From contig JALXBF010000158.1 of the NCBI GenBank assembly GCA_026991575.1, forward strand, positions 1 through 41,096: a stretch of 41,096 bases of DNA, written 5' to 3'. A program made the position numbers and the translations under genes. Shown here piece after piece: positions 24,144-32,582 of the stretch. The stretch comes from Planctomycetota bacterium (GTDB taxonomy: Bacteria; Planctomycetota; Planctomycetia; JALXBF01). The notes beneath the pieces are model-generated. The model was not told the DNA's origin. It saw nothing but the letters and a program-made list of their open reading frames with translations, and made no database searches. Within the stretch, counting starts at the first letter, position 1. Every line of letters begins with the position of its first letter.

Positions 24144-25159
24144 CTGCTGACCCGGTTAGCTGGCGTGGAGCAGCGAGCGTGCGAGTACTGATCACCGGCG
24201 GCTATGGCTGTATCGGCGCATGGGTGGTGCGCAAGCTGATTGACCGGGGCCTGGATGAGATCTGGGTCTACGACCTTGCTTACCAGCCGAGACGGCTGGC
24301 CCTGCTGCTTGATCAGACGGAACTGGCCCGCGTGCGCCACATCGACGGTGACGTCACGGACCTGGATCGCCTGGTAGGCGTGCTGCGGGAGTATCGCGTG
24401 GAGCGCATTCTGCATCTGGCCGCGCTTCAGGTGCCGTTTTGCCAGGCGGATCCGGTGGCCGGGGCCCGAGTCAATGTCGTTGGCACGATCACGGTCTTCG
24501 AGGCGGTGCGCCGGCTCATGCCTCAGCTCAAGCAGGTCGTGTACGCCAGCTCGGTGGCCGTGTACGGACCTCAGGAACGCTACGCAGACCGGCCTGTGCC
24601 CGAGCACGTGCCACTGTTGCCGGCGACGTTGTACGGTGGCTACAAGGTGTGCAACGAGCTGAACGCACGCGTGTACTGGCAGGACCATGGCATCGCCTCG
24701 GTAGGCTTGCGGCCGTGGGCCGTGTACGGCGTTGGTCGCGACCAGGGTCTGACGTCCGGGCCGACGAAGGCGATCAAGGCGGCGGCGGTCGGCCGGTCGT
24801 ATCGCGTCGGCTATGGCGGTTGGCAGGCGCTGCAGTATGCGGGTGACGTGGCGGAGCTATTCGTGCGGTTTCTGCTGGCGGAGCTGCAGGGAGCAGCGGT
24901 CTACAACCTGCGCGGCAGCGTGGTAACGATGGATCAGTTCCTGGAGGTGCTAACCCGGCTAGAGCCGCGTGCTCGGGAGTTGATCAGCTACGAGCCGGTC
25001 CAACTGGCGATAGCGTACGATCTGGACGACCGAGCACTCTGCACCGCTCTGCCCGACTTTGCGTACACACCTCTTGAGGTTGGCGTCCGGGAGACGTTTG
25101 AGCGATTCCGGGCATTGCATGCAGCGGGCCGTTTATCGTTGGAGGATTTGGACCGTTGA
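24140..25159 (+). CDS. NAD-dependent epimerase/dehydratase (extended SDR)
   Basis: A 339-residue extended short-chain dehydrogenase that probably epimerises or dehydrates a nucleotide sugar. The cofactor motif is ITGGYGCIGAW (residues 18-28), an unusual variant of GGxGxIG; the catalytic serine lies in VVYASSVAVYG and the active-site pair is Tyr165/Lys169 in YGGYK. The usual nucleotide-sugar C-terminal helices follow, and PWAVYGVGRDQG lines the substrate pocket. Only four bases overlap both the nitrilase stop and the next start. With the neighbouring SDR and thymidylyltransferase it would build an activated sugar for the cell envelope. The exact sugar is not predictable. Confidence 0.82.
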   Translation: MTADPVSWRGAASVRVLITGGYGCIGAWVVRKLIDRGLDEIWVYDLAYQPRRLALLLDQTELARVRHIDGDVTDLDRLVGVLREYRVERILHLAALQVPFCQADPVAGARVNVVGTITVFEAVRRLMPQLKQVVYASSVAVYGPQERYADRPVPEHVPLLPATLYGGYKVCNELNARVYWQDHGIASVGLRPWAVYGVGRDQGLTSGPTKAIKAAAVGRSYRVGYGGWQALQYAGDVAELFVRFLLAELQGAAVYNLRGSVVTMDQFLEVLTRLEPRARELISYEPVQLAIAYDLDDRALCTALPDFAYTPLEVGVRETFERFRALHAAGRLSLEDLDR

Positions 25160-26202
25160 CCGAGCCAGTGTCTGTCGGGTCCAGACGCCCGATTGATCCG
25201 GCGCAAGTGTGCTACGAGGGACGTACGTGTCTGATCACTGGGGGGGCTGGTTTCATCGGCAGTCATCTAGCCGAGGAGCTCTTGCGCCGCGGCGCCCGCG
25301 TGCTTGTCCTGGACGATCTATCGACGGGATCGGTTGCGAACATCGCGGCGTTGCGTGGCCAGGAACGGTTCGAGTTCTACGAGGGATCTGTGGCGGACTG
25401 GCCGGGCCTGGAGGAGTTGGTCGAACGCTGTGACGAGGTCTACCACTTAGCGGCCGCGGTCGGTGTGGATTATGTCGTGAAGTACCCGATCGAGACGGTG
25501 ACGCGGAACATTTTCCCGACGGAGCGGGTGCTGCAGCTGGCGGCTGCCAGCAGGTGTCGCGTGTTCGTTGCCAGCTCCAGCGAGGTCTACGGCCGCGGCT
25601 CGGCGGCGCCGATGCGTGAGGAGGACGACACAGTGCTGGGCGCCCCGGACAAGACGCGCTACATCTACGCGCTGACGAAGCTCGTCGACGAGTACCTGGC
25701 ACTGGCCTACCACCGGCAGCGCGGCCTGGCGGTCGTGATCGGCCGGTTCTTCAATGTGGTCGGACCGCGCCAGAGCGGCCGCTATGGCATGGTGATCCCG
25801 CGGTTCGTGTCCCAGGCGCTGCGTGGTGGGCCGATCGTTGTGCACGACGACGGCAACCAGATCCGCTGTTTCATGCACGTCCGTGATGCGGTGCAGGTGA
25901 TGATCGGCCTGATGAACAATCCGGACGCCTACGGGCAGATTGTCAACATCGGCAGCGACGTGGCCATCACGATCCGGCAGCTCGCCGAGCGGGTTCGGGA
26001 GGCGGTGGGCAATTCGGTGCCGATCAAACACATCAGCTACGAGCAGGCCTTCGGACCGGGTTTCGAAGACGTTCGTTGCCGCATCCCCTCTCTTGCGAAA
26101 CTACGCTCGCTCGTTAAGCTAGAGAACCCTAGGGACCTTGCCGCCATCCTGCGCGATGTCATCGCGTTCGAGGCGAGTCGATCGAACACGGAGGAGCCAT
26201 GA
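25156..26202 (+). CDS. Nucleotide-sugar epimerase/decarboxylase (extended SDR)
   Basis: A 348-residue extended SDR of the GalE/RmlB/UDP-xylose-synthase group. Seen: ITGGAGFIGSHLAEELL (residues 27-43), DDLSTGS after the second strand as in UDP-sugar enzymes, FVASSSEVYGRG for the catalytic serine, Tyr171/Lys175 in YALTK, GRFFNVVGPRQSGRYGMVIP and RCFMHVRDAVQ. The last two motifs resemble UDP-glucuronate decarboxylase and UDP-glucose 4-epimerase. The start is TTG 25156, overlapping the previous stop by four bases and preceded by GGAGG ten bases upstream; GTG 25168 is an alternative. Together with the preceding SDR and the RmlA-like enzyme it forms a nucleotide-sugar module. Confidence 0.82.
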   Translation: MTEPVSVGSRRPIDPAQVCYEGRTCLITGGAGFIGSHLAEELLRRGARVLVLDDLSTGSVANIAALRGQERFEFYEGSVADWPGLEELVERCDEVYHLAAAVGVDYVVKYPIETVTRNIFPTERVLQLAAASRCRVFVASSSEVYGRGSAAPMREEDDTVLGAPDKTRYIYALTKLVDEYLALAYHRQRGLAVVIGRFFNVVGPRQSGRYGMVIPRFVSQALRGGPIVVHDDGNQIRCFMHVRDAVQVMIGLMNNPDAYGQIVNIGSDVAITIRQLAERVREAVGNSVPIKHISYEQAFGPGFEDVRCRIPSLAKLRSLVKLENPRDLAAILRDVIAFEASRSNTEEP

Positions 26203-26942
26203 AAGGTGTGATCCTGGCAGGTGGTCTGGGTACCCGCCTCTACCCGCTGACGAAGGTGACCAACAAACACCTGCTGCCGGTCTACGACAAGCCGATGATC
26301 TACTACCCGATCCAAACGCTGGTCGACAGCGGCGTGACCGACATCATGATCGTCACCGGCGGCAACAACGCGGGCGATTTCCTGAGGCTACTGGGCAGCG
26401 GCAAGGAATTCGGACTGAAGCACCTGAACTACGCCTACCAGGAAGGGGAGGGTGGCATCGCTGAGGCACTGAGTCTGGCCGAGCACTTCGTGGGCAACGA
26501 TCCCGTGCTGTTGATGCTGGGCGACAACTTTCTGGAGAAGCCGATCACGGACGCCGTCCGCCGCTTCCGTGAGAATCCCCATGGGGCGGTGATTTTCGTC
26601 ACGGAAGTGGAGCACCCGGAGTGGTACGGGGTCGTGGAAATGGATGGCGATCGCGTGGTGCGGATCATCGAGAAGCCGAAGGATCCGCCATCGAATCTGG
26701 TGGCGATTGGCGTGTACATGTACGACAGCCGCGTCTTCGACATGATCCGGCAGCTGAAGCCGTCGGCCCGGGGTGAGTTGGAGATCACGGACGTGAACAA
26801 CATGTACCTGGAGCGCGGCGAGCTGCGGTGCGAGCGGATCGAGGGCTGGTGGGCCGACGCGGGCGAAAGCATCGAGATGTACCTGAGGGCCAACTTGCTG
26901 GCCGCCCGTCTCAACGGCGTCGAGATCAAGTTGCCTTTCTGA
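26199..26942 (+). CDS. Sugar-1-phosphate nucleotidyltransferase (RmlA/RfbA-like)
   Basis: A 247-residue nucleotidyltransferase that joins a sugar 1-phosphate to an NTP, most like short glucose-1-phosphate thymidylyltransferase. The N-terminal signature LAGGLGTRLYPLTKVTNKHL (residues 6-25) and PVYDKPMIYYPIQTL are near-canonical, as are LGDNF with its metal-binding Asp, YGVVEMD, EKPKDPPSNLVAIGVYM and RGELEITDVNN. The length is that of thermophile- and archaea-type enzymes rather than the 290-residue RmlA. ATG 26199 overlaps the previous stop (ATGA) and has GGAGGAG. No RmlB/C/D set is adjacent, so the product need not be dTDP-rhamnose; the two upstream SDR enzymes would modify it. A 600-base gap ends the operon. 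Confidence 0.85.
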   Translation: MKGVILAGGLGTRLYPLTKVTNKHLLPVYDKPMIYYPIQTLVDSGVTDIMIVTGGNNAGDFLRLLGSGKEFGLKHLNYAYQEGEGGIAEALSLAEHFVGNDPVLLMLGDNFLEKPITDAVRRFRENPHGAVIFVTEVEHPEWYGVVEMDGDRVVRIIEKPKDPPSNLVAIGVYMYDSRVFDMIRQLKPSARGELEITDVNNMYLERGELRCERIEGWWADAGESIEMYLRANLLAARLNGVEIKLPF

Positions 26943-27212
26943 GGCAACGTGTGCAACCGGACAGCCCCGGCCAGCGCTGCGGCGTGCCGCGTGGCCATCG
27001 CTTTGATCGCAGCGTCTGGTGACATGGGACGACCCATGGCGGCCAATAGCGGTCGCATGGTCGGGTGCCGCTCAGGGGGGTGCGCGATCGGCATCAGGGA
27101 CCTCACCTGTAGCGCGGTGTGAGTGGGGTCGCGGCACGCGGGGGCTGTTGGAGCGGCATGGGCGGCGTTTCCGGTGGGTGCTGCTAGCTTGGCGGTTCAG
27201 TGGCCGCCGCGA

Positions 27213-27240
27213 TTGCCACTTGTGACGAACGTGCTATAAT
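27213..27240 (+). promoter_or_regulatory. Strong promoter of the rho operon
   Basis: TTGCCA (27213-27218), a 16-base spacer and a perfect TATAAT (27235-27240), with TG one base upstream of the -10 (extended -10 form). The -35 differs from TTGACA at one base. The expected start is near 27247, giving a leader of about 297 nt. Confidence 0.75.
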
Positions 27241-27375
27241 TGCGGCGCACCTGATGGGCAGTATCTGGCGGTCATGCCCGGCCACCCAGTGCGGCTCTTG
27301 GACTGACTCGAACCGCTCACGGTTCACGCCCACAAGCACGTAACATCTGCACAGACTGCTTACCGGAGTGGAAGC

Positions 27376-27426
27376 GATGTCGCCAGCAACGTACCTACCG
27401 TCTTCCCGGCTAACGCGTTCGCCTTA
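27376..27426 (+). CDS. Possible leader peptide upstream of rho
   Basis: A 16-codon frame, MSPATYLPSSRLTRSP then TAG, starts with ATG eight bases after GGAG and ends 117 bases before the rho start. It lies inside the predicted rho transcript and just upstream of the C-rich stretch. The E. coli rho leader also has a small ORF (rhoL); no sequence similarity is claimed. It might be chance. Confidence 0.3.
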
Positions 27427-27543
27427 GACCCGTGTCGACTCGGCTACCGATCGCGTCGCTACGACCAGAGCTAGGCTAGGATCCAACCGTAACCTGCCTA
27501 AACCGATCCCCATATCCGGGCTACTCCCTTGGAGGAAACGCAC

Positions 27544-28989
27544 ATGGCTGAGCAGCGCGGTTCCCGCTACCAGTCCCGTTCCGGTCGGTATCGTGACCGT
27601 GGTCGCCGCGGCCAGGACCACACCGACTACCGTGCGTACACCGGCCCCGCGCTGGACATCGACGATGCGGACGTTAAGCCGTTCGACGATGAGGTGCACA
27701 ACCGCTACGAGCAGATCAAGCGGAGTGATTTGTATCTGAGCGAGCTGCAGAAGATGAGCATGCAGCAGCTCATTGAGAAGGCGCGCGAGGCCGGGATCGA
27801 GGACTACGAGGGGCTGAGCAAACAAGATCTGGTGTTCCGTCTGCTGAAGGAACGCGTGCGGCAGAACGGGCTGATGTATGGCGAGGGGACGCTGGAGATT
27901 CTGCCGGAAGGATTCGGCTTCTTGCGCAGCGCCGACTACAACTACCTCCCCTGCCCGGACGACATCTATGTCTCGCCCAGCCAGATCCGTCGCTTTGGTC
28001 TCCGCACGGGCCTGGTGGTCTCCGGTCAGATCCGGCCGCCGAAAGAGAACGAGCGGTACTTTGCGCTGCTGCGTGTGGAGGCGATCAACTACGAAGATCC
28101 GGATCGGGCCGCTCAGTTGGTACCGTTCGACGAGCTGACGCCGGTTCATCCGTACGAGCGGCTGCGGATGGAGACGGACAGCGACGAGATCAACACGCGG
28201 ATCGTCGACCTGATCACGCCGATTGGCAAGGGACAGCGTGGGCTGATCGTCTCACCGCCGCGTGCCGGCAAGACCATCCTTCTTCAGAAGATGGCCCGGG
28301 CTGTGCTGCAGAACCACCCAGAGTGCTACGTCATCGTGCTGCTCATCGACGAACGCCCGGAAGAGGTGACCGAGATGGAGCGGCAGGTCAAAGGTGAGCA
28401 GGCTGAGGTGATCAGCTCGACGTTCGACGAGCCGACCAGCCGGCACACGCAAGTGTCGGAGATGGTGCTGGAGAAGGCGAAGCGGATGGTCGAATACGGT
28501 CGGGACGTCGTGATCTTCCTCGATTCGATCACCAGGTTGGCCCGTGCTTGGAACGCAGAGTGTCCGCATTCGGGCAAGATTCTCACGGGTGGTATCGACG
28601 CCAATGCCTTGCAGAAGCCGAAGCGGTTCTTTGGTGCGGCGCGCAAGATCGACGAAGGTGGCTCGCTGACAATCATCGCTACCGCGTTGATCGACACCGG
28701 CAGCCGGATGGACGAGGTCATCTTCGAAGAGTTCAAGGGCACCGGGAACATGGAGATCCATCTGGACCGGCGGATGGTGGAGAAGCGGGTCTGGCCAGCG
28801 ATCGACGTCAACCGCTCCGGGACGCGGCGCGAGGAGCTGTTGTTGAAGCCGGATGAGCTGCAGAAGGTGTGGCTGTTGCGCCGCGTGCTGAACGACATGA
28901 ACCCGGTCGAGGCCATGGACCTGCTGGTCAATAAGATGCGGCGCACGAAGAGCAATGCCGAGTTCCTGGCGACACTGAACGTCAGCTGA
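27544..28989 (+). CDS. rho: Transcription termination factor Rho
   Basis: A 481-residue Rho, the hexameric RNA-dependent ATPase that ends transcription. The N-terminus is basic and Arg/Gly-rich (about 1-45). It is followed by a helical N-terminal domain ([20 protein letters not shown]), the cold-shock-type RNA-binding domain ([40 protein letters not shown]-type), and the ATPase: Walker A PPRAGKT with Lys243, [33 protein letters not shown] and the C-terminal DLLVNKM. The ATG has GGAGG at eight bases. Its promoter and leader suggest autoregulation. Downstream are ribH (26 bases), nusB and ftsY, so a termination and an antitermination factor share one transcript. Confidence 0.96.
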   Translation: MAEQRGSRYQSRSGRYRDRGRRGQDHTDYRAYTGPALDIDDADVKPFDDEVHNRYEQIKRSDLYLSELQKMSMQQLIEKAREAGIEDYEGLSKQDLVFRLLKERVRQNGLMYGEGTLEILPEGFGFLRSADYNYLPCPDDIYVSPSQIRRFGLRTGLVVSGQIRPPKENERYFALLRVEAINYEDPDRAAQLVPFDELTPVHPYERLRMETDSDEINTRIVDLITPIGKGQRGLIVSPPRAGKTILLQKMARAVLQNHPECYVIVLLIDERPEEVTEMERQVKGEQAEVISSTFDEPTSRHTQVSEMVLEKAKRMVEYGRDVVIFLDSITRLARAWNAECPHSGKILTGGIDANALQKPKRFFGAARKIDEGGSLTIIATALIDTGSRMDEVIFEEFKGTGNMEIHLDRRMVEKRVWPAIDVNRSGTRREELLLKPDELQKVWLLRRVLNDMNPVEAMDLLVNKMRRTKSNAEFLATLNVS

Positions 28990-29015
28990 CCAGCTGGCGG
29001 CCCGGAGGGACGGCA

Positions 29016-29552
29016 ATGGCCCGCGAATTCAAGCCGGCACCGGCGCCCCCCGCTGCTGGTCGAGTCGCCCTGGTCGTCTCCGAGACCAACCGGCTCATCA
29101 CCGAGCGGCTCCTCAACGGGGCGCTCGATGAGCTGGCCGGTTGCGGCGTCTCGGACGATCAGGTGGACGTGATCTGGGTGCCGGGTAGCTTCGAGCTGCC
29201 GGCAGCCGTGGCGGCAGCTCTGGAGACGAACCGCTACGGGGCGATCGTCGCGCTGGGCTGTTTGATCCGGGGCGAAACCGACCACTATTACCTGGTCAGC
29301 ATGCGGGCTGCCGCCGGCCTGGCCGAACTGGCCCGTCAGCATCGGGTCGGTTTCGGCTTCGGGCTGCTAGGCTGCGACACCGTCGAGCAGGCCCTGAGGC
29401 GGAGCGGTTCGGAGCACAACCTGGGACGCGATGCAGCGAAGGCGGCGCTGGCCATGTGCCAGCTGATCCGGCACGTCCAGGCGGACGAGCCGACCGGAGA
29501 GTATCACCGCCGGGAACCGCAGCCGCGGCCTGAAGCGTCGACATTAGGATGA
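29016..29552 (+). CDS. ribH: 6,7-dimethyl-8-ribityllumazine synthase
   Basis: The 178-residue lumazine synthase, which condenses 5-amino-6-ribitylaminouracil with 3,4-dihydroxy-2-butanone 4-phosphate in riboflavin synthesis; the protein assembles as pentamers or capsids. Seen: [33 protein letters not shown] (substrate loop), [17 protein letters not shown] with the catalytic His90, and [17 protein letters not shown]. The basic, Pro-rich tail of about 20 residues ([17 protein letters not shown]) is longer than usual and overlaps the nusB start by four bases. ATG 29016 follows GGAGGGA. No other riboflavin genes are present. The ribH-nusB pairing is common among bacteria. Confidence 0.93.
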   Translation: MAREFKPAPAPPAAGRVALVVSETNRLITERLLNGALDELAGCGVSDDQVDVIWVPGSFELPAAVAAALETNRYGAIVALGCLIRGETDHYYLVSMRAAAGLAELARQHRVGFGFGLLGCDTVEQALRRSGSEHNLGRDAAKAALAMCQLIRHVQADEPTGEYHRREPQPRPEASTLG

Positions 29553-30022
29553 CAACGCGCAGAAGGGCTCGAGAAGTCGCGTTTCAGTTGCTCTACGAGC
29601 TGGAGCTCAATCCCAGGGTGCCCGAGCAACGCCGCACCGAGTACATCCGGGAACATATCCGCGACCCGGAGGGGCGTCTCTACGCCCAGACGCTCCTGGA
29701 TGGCGTGCGTAGCAAGCGGTCGCAACTGGATGAGATGATTCGCCGGCTCCTGGCGCACTGGTCGCTGGAGCGTATCGGGGTCGTAGAGCGGGTGCTGCTG
29801 CGCATCGGGCTGTTTGAGATGCTGTTCCAGCCGGACGTGCCGCCCGCAGTCGCGATCGCCGAAGCGATCCGGTTGGCCAAGCGCTACGGCGACCAGGAGT
29901 CACACCGCTTCGTCAACGGCGTACTGGACGCTGCCCGCCGGCGGTTCCTCGAGCCGGCCAGAGTGGCCGAAACGCCGGAGCATAGCTCAGGAGGTGGAGC
30001 TGTTGCTGAAGAAACTCTTTAG
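29549..30022 (+). CDS. nusB: Transcription antitermination protein NusB
   Basis: The 157-residue RNA-binding protein that with NusE (S10) recognises boxA on rRNA and assembles the antitermination complex. The helical fold is evident: [20 protein letters not shown] at the N-terminus, then YAQTLLDGVRSKRSQLDEMI, WSLERIGVVERVLLRIGLFE and VAIAEAIRLAKRYGDQESHR with FVNGVLD. Residues after about 130 (FLEPARVAETPEHSSGGGAV) form a short extension that seems to exist mainly because the ftsY ribosome binding site lies within it. The start ATG overlaps ribH by four bases. The C-terminus overlaps ftsY by 20 bases. Confidence 0.93.
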   Translation: MTTRRRAREVAFQLLYELELNPRVPEQRRTEYIREHIRDPEGRLYAQTLLDGVRSKRSQLDEMIRRLLAHWSLERIGVVERVLLRIGLFEMLFQPDVPPAVAIAEAIRLAKRYGDQESHRFVNGVLDAARRRFLEPARVAETPEHSSGGGAVAEETL

Positions 30023-30950
30023 CCGAATCCGCGACGGTCTGGCGAAGACCCGCAAGGTCTTTGCCGGCATGTTCCGGTTTGGGCGCCGTGTCGATGAGGA
30101 GTTCCTCCAGGAGCTGGAAGCGAAGCTGATCCAGGCAGACGTCGGCGTCCACACCGCCATGGCCCTGGTCGACCGCGTGCGGGAAGCCTACCGGAACCGG
30201 GAGGTGGACGAGAACCTGCTGGAGTTCCTGAAGAAGGAACTCAAGCAGTTGATGGCTCTGGAGAACGACTCGATTGCCGCCGTTGAGGAAAGTGACGCGG
30301 AACCGATCAACTTCGCGCCCAGCGGCCCGACCGTGGTCATGGTCACCGGAGTGAACGGATCGGGCAAGACCACCTCGATTGCCAAACTGGCCTACCGCTT
30401 CAAGAACCAGGGCAAGAAGGTGCTCCTGGTCGCTGCCGATACGTTCCGCGCCGGTGCTGTGAACCAGCTTGGTATCTGGGCCGAGCGCATTGGCTGCGAC
30501 ATCGTGCGGGCACCACAAAGCGCGGCCGGATCGCCCGCCGATCCTGCCTCGGTTGCCCATGACGGCTGCGAGAAAGCGGTCGCTCGCGGCTACGACCTGG
30601 TCATCATCGACACGGCAGGCCGGCTGCACACGCAGCAAAACCTGATGCGCGAGCTGGAGAAGATCCGCAGGGTGGTCGGCAAGAAGATCGAGGGGGCGCC
30701 ACATGAAGTGCTGCTTGTGCTCGATGCGACCACCGGGCAGAACGCGCTGCAGCAAGCGCGCAAGTTTGCCGAGGTCGTGCAGTGCACTGGGATCATCCTG
30801 GCGAAGCTGGACGGCACGGCAAAGGGCGGAGCCGTGATCGCCATCCGCCGCGAGCTTGGCCTGCCTGTGAAGTACGTCGGCGTGGGTGAGAAGGCCCCGG
30901 ACCTGGAGCGCTTCAGCGCGGACGCCTTCGTCGAAGGTCTCTTCCAATAA
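30003..30950 (+). CDS. ftsY: Signal recognition particle receptor FtsY
   Basis: A 315-residue SRP GTPase that docks ribosome-SRP complexes at the inner membrane. A short basic N-terminus (MLKKLFSRIRDGLAKTRKVF) probably binds lipid and replaces the long acidic domain of E. coli FtsY. The N domain (EEFLQELEAKLIQADVGVHT) and G domain are complete: GVNGSGKTTSIAKLA with Lys122, VAADTFRAGAVNQL, IIDTAGRLHTQQNLM, LDGTAKGGAV and a final GEKAPDLERFSADAF. The start chosen is TTG 30003, because AGGAGG (29989-29994) lies eight bases upstream; the in-frame GTG at 29994 overlaps that sequence and cannot use it. The gene overlaps nusB by 20 bases. Confidence 0.92.
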   Translation: MLKKLFSRIRDGLAKTRKVFAGMFRFGRRVDEEFLQELEAKLIQADVGVHTAMALVDRVREAYRNREVDENLLEFLKKELKQLMALENDSIAAVEESDAEPINFAPSGPTVVMVTGVNGSGKTTSIAKLAYRFKNQGKKVLLVAADTFRAGAVNQLGIWAERIGCDIVRAPQSAAGSPADPASVAHDGCEKAVARGYDLVIIDTAGRLHTQQNLMRELEKIRRVVGKKIEGAPHEVLLVLDATTGQNALQQARKFAEVVQCTGIILAKLDGTAKGGAVIAIRRELGLPVKYVGVGEKAPDLERFSADAFVEGLFQ

Positions 30951-31145
30951 GCCGATCCCTGTCCCGGTTGCGTAGTCCGCGTCATGCGCGATCATGACCG
31001 TCGGCCGGCACCAGAGGTACCCCCTTCCCAACCAGCACGTCCTCCAACGGCAATAGCACGCGCCTGGTCGCCGTCCTGGCAACACGGCGTGCGCAGTTGA
31101 GATGCCGGCTCCGAACACCGCTGGTGGCCGACCCGGAACGTGACG

Positions 31146-31169
31146 CGGATCCCCTAAGATGGGGATCCG
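31146..31169. promoter_or_regulatory. Perfect inverted repeat before the glycerate kinase gene
   Basis: CGGATCCCC (31146-31154) and GGGGATCCG (31161-31169) form a perfect 9-bp inverted repeat around TAAGAT, which itself resembles a -10 element. It ends 39 bases before ATG 31209. It could be an operator that hides the -10 box, or an RNA hairpin in the leader. Confidence 0.4.
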
Positions 31170-31208
31170 GACTGCGTGCGGGTCGGGCCAGTGCAGGAGC
31201 TAACCGTG

Positions 31209-32582
31209 ATGCCGAAGGGTAGTACGAGAACGGAGCGGTCGCTACGTCGCGACGCCGAACAGATCTGGCGGGCAGCCCTCGGGGCCGTGGACGCATACAC
31301 GCTGGTCCGCGAAAGCCTTTCCCACAGCCGCGGCGTGCTACGCGTCGGCGACGGGCACAGGATACGGCTGGGGGAGAATGCCAGCGTGATCGTCGTCGGC
31401 GCCGGCAAGGCCGGTGCTGCGATGGCCCGGGCCGTCGAGGACGCGCTAGTCGATCTCGTGCGCAGTGGCCGACTCACCGGGTGGGTGAACGTACCGGACA
31501 ACCAAGTGGAGCAACTGCGTGCGATCCGGCTGCACCCGGCTCGCCCGGCAGGCAAGAACGAGCCGACGGCAGCCGGGGTCTTCGGCTCAGAACGGATTGA
31601 GCGACTGCTAATGGAAGCCGGACGAGCGGACGTGGCGCTCTGTCTGATATCAGGTGGCGGGTCGGCACTATTGCCGGCGCCGGTCGCAGCGATTTCACTT
31701 GAAGAAAAACAGCGGGTGACGGCACTGTTACATCGAGCCGGTGCGACGATCGAAGAGATGAACGCTGTACGCAAGCACCTGTCGCGGCTGAAGGGGGGCC
31801 GACTGGCTCAGCGGTTCCGTGGCCGTCTCCTGTTGAGCCTGATCATCTCCGACGTCGTGGGTGACCCGCTGGACGTGATCGCCTCCGGGCCGACGGCTCC
31901 GGATCCGACCACGTTTGCCGACGCCCTGGACGTGCTGAAGCGGTATGACTTGTTGGACGAAGTTCCCCCCGCGGTGGTTCAATTCCTTAAGGATGGCATT
32001 GCCGGAAGGGTGCCTGAGACCCCGAAGAAGCTGCCGCGTCGCGTGCACAACCTGGTCATCGGCAACAACCGTACGGCGTTGGACGCAGCCGCCCGGGAAG
32101 CGCGCCGGCTGGGCTACCGCGTGGTCGATCTCGGCGCATTCATTGAGGGTGAGACGCGCGAGGTGGCGCGCGCGTTTGCCGGCATCGTTCGCTCGCTGCT
32201 GCGCGATCGCAAGCCTGCCACATCGCCCGTCTGTCTGCTCAGTGGTGGCGAGACAACCGTTACCCTAACGCCGCACCACGGTCTTGGCGGCCGCAACCAG
32301 GAATTCGCGCTGGCCGTGGCTCACTTCCTGGGCGAGCAGCTGATGCGGAGGGGGGTCGTATGTCTTGCAGCAGGCACGGACGGCGAAGACGGGCCAACGG
32401 ACGCCGCGGGGGGACTGGTCTCTGCCGGGGTGCTGCGGCGAGCCGCCCGGCTGGGGCTCAGTGCCCAGGAGGCACTGGCTCGTCACGACAGCTACCATTG
32501 GCTGGCGCAGAGCCGGGGCCTATTCGTCACGGGCCCAACAGGAACCAACGTCACGGACGTGCGCGTGATCCTCGTAGCCTAG
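31209..32582 (+). CDS. Glycerate 2-kinase (GckA/TtuD type, MOFRL)
   Basis: A 457-residue kinase that phosphorylates D-glycerate to 2-phosphoglycerate. The two-domain form is clear: an N-terminal GCK domain with VIVVGAGKAGAAMARAVEDA, the glycine-rich SGGGSALLPAPV (about residues 148-159), HLSRLKGGRLAQRFRG and SDVVGDPLDVIASGPTAPDP. The C-terminal MOFRL domain has LLSGGETTVTLT, GGRNQEFALAVAHFL, AAGTDGEDGPTDAAGGLV and TGPTGTNVTDV. ATG 31209 has AGGAG nine bases upstream; a GTG at 31176 would add 11 residues. It could serve serine, glycolate or tartrate use. Its 3' end abuts or overlaps the convergent NYN gene depending on the frame read there. Confidence 0.9.
   Translation: MPKGSTRTERSLRRDAEQIWRAALGAVDAYTLVRESLSHSRGVLRVGDGHRIRLGENASVIVVGAGKAGAAMARAVEDALVDLVRSGRLTGWVNVPDNQVEQLRAIRLHPARPAGKNEPTAAGVFGSERIERLLMEAGRADVALCLISGGGSALLPAPVAAISLEEKQRVTALLHRAGATIEEMNAVRKHLSRLKGGRLAQRFRGRLLLSLIISDVVGDPLDVIASGPTAPDPTTFADALDVLKRYDLLDEVPPAVVQFLKDGIAGRVPETPKKLPRRVHNLVIGNNRTALDAAAREARRLGYRVVDLGAFIEGETREVARAFAGIVRSLLRDRKPATSPVCLLSGGETTVTLTPHHGLGGRNQEFALAVAHFLGEQLMRRGVVCLAAGTDGEDGPTDAAGGLVSAGVLRRAARLGLSAQEALARHDSYHWLAQSRGLFVTGPTGTNVTDVRVILVA

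Larger units (their letters stand above)
26943..27543 (+). promoter_or_regulatory. Intergenic region and long rho leader
   Basis: About 600 bases without a large gene. The first 270 show nothing I can name. From 27213 come a promoter and a leader of about 297 nt before rho. The leader contains a GAACCG/CGGTTC hairpin near 27309, a possible 16-codon leader peptide (27376-27426) and a C-rich, G-poor stretch: at 27481-27530 I count 21 C and 6 G in 50 bases. The last feature resembles a Rho utilisation (rut) region, suggesting autogenous control by premature termination, as is known for rho in Escherichia coli. That mechanism is inferred here. Confidence 0.55.

Noticed and set aside
29994-29996. 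GTG as the ftsY start
   Set aside because: It overlaps the AGGAGG that would serve as ribosome binding site. TTG at 30003 has correct spacing.
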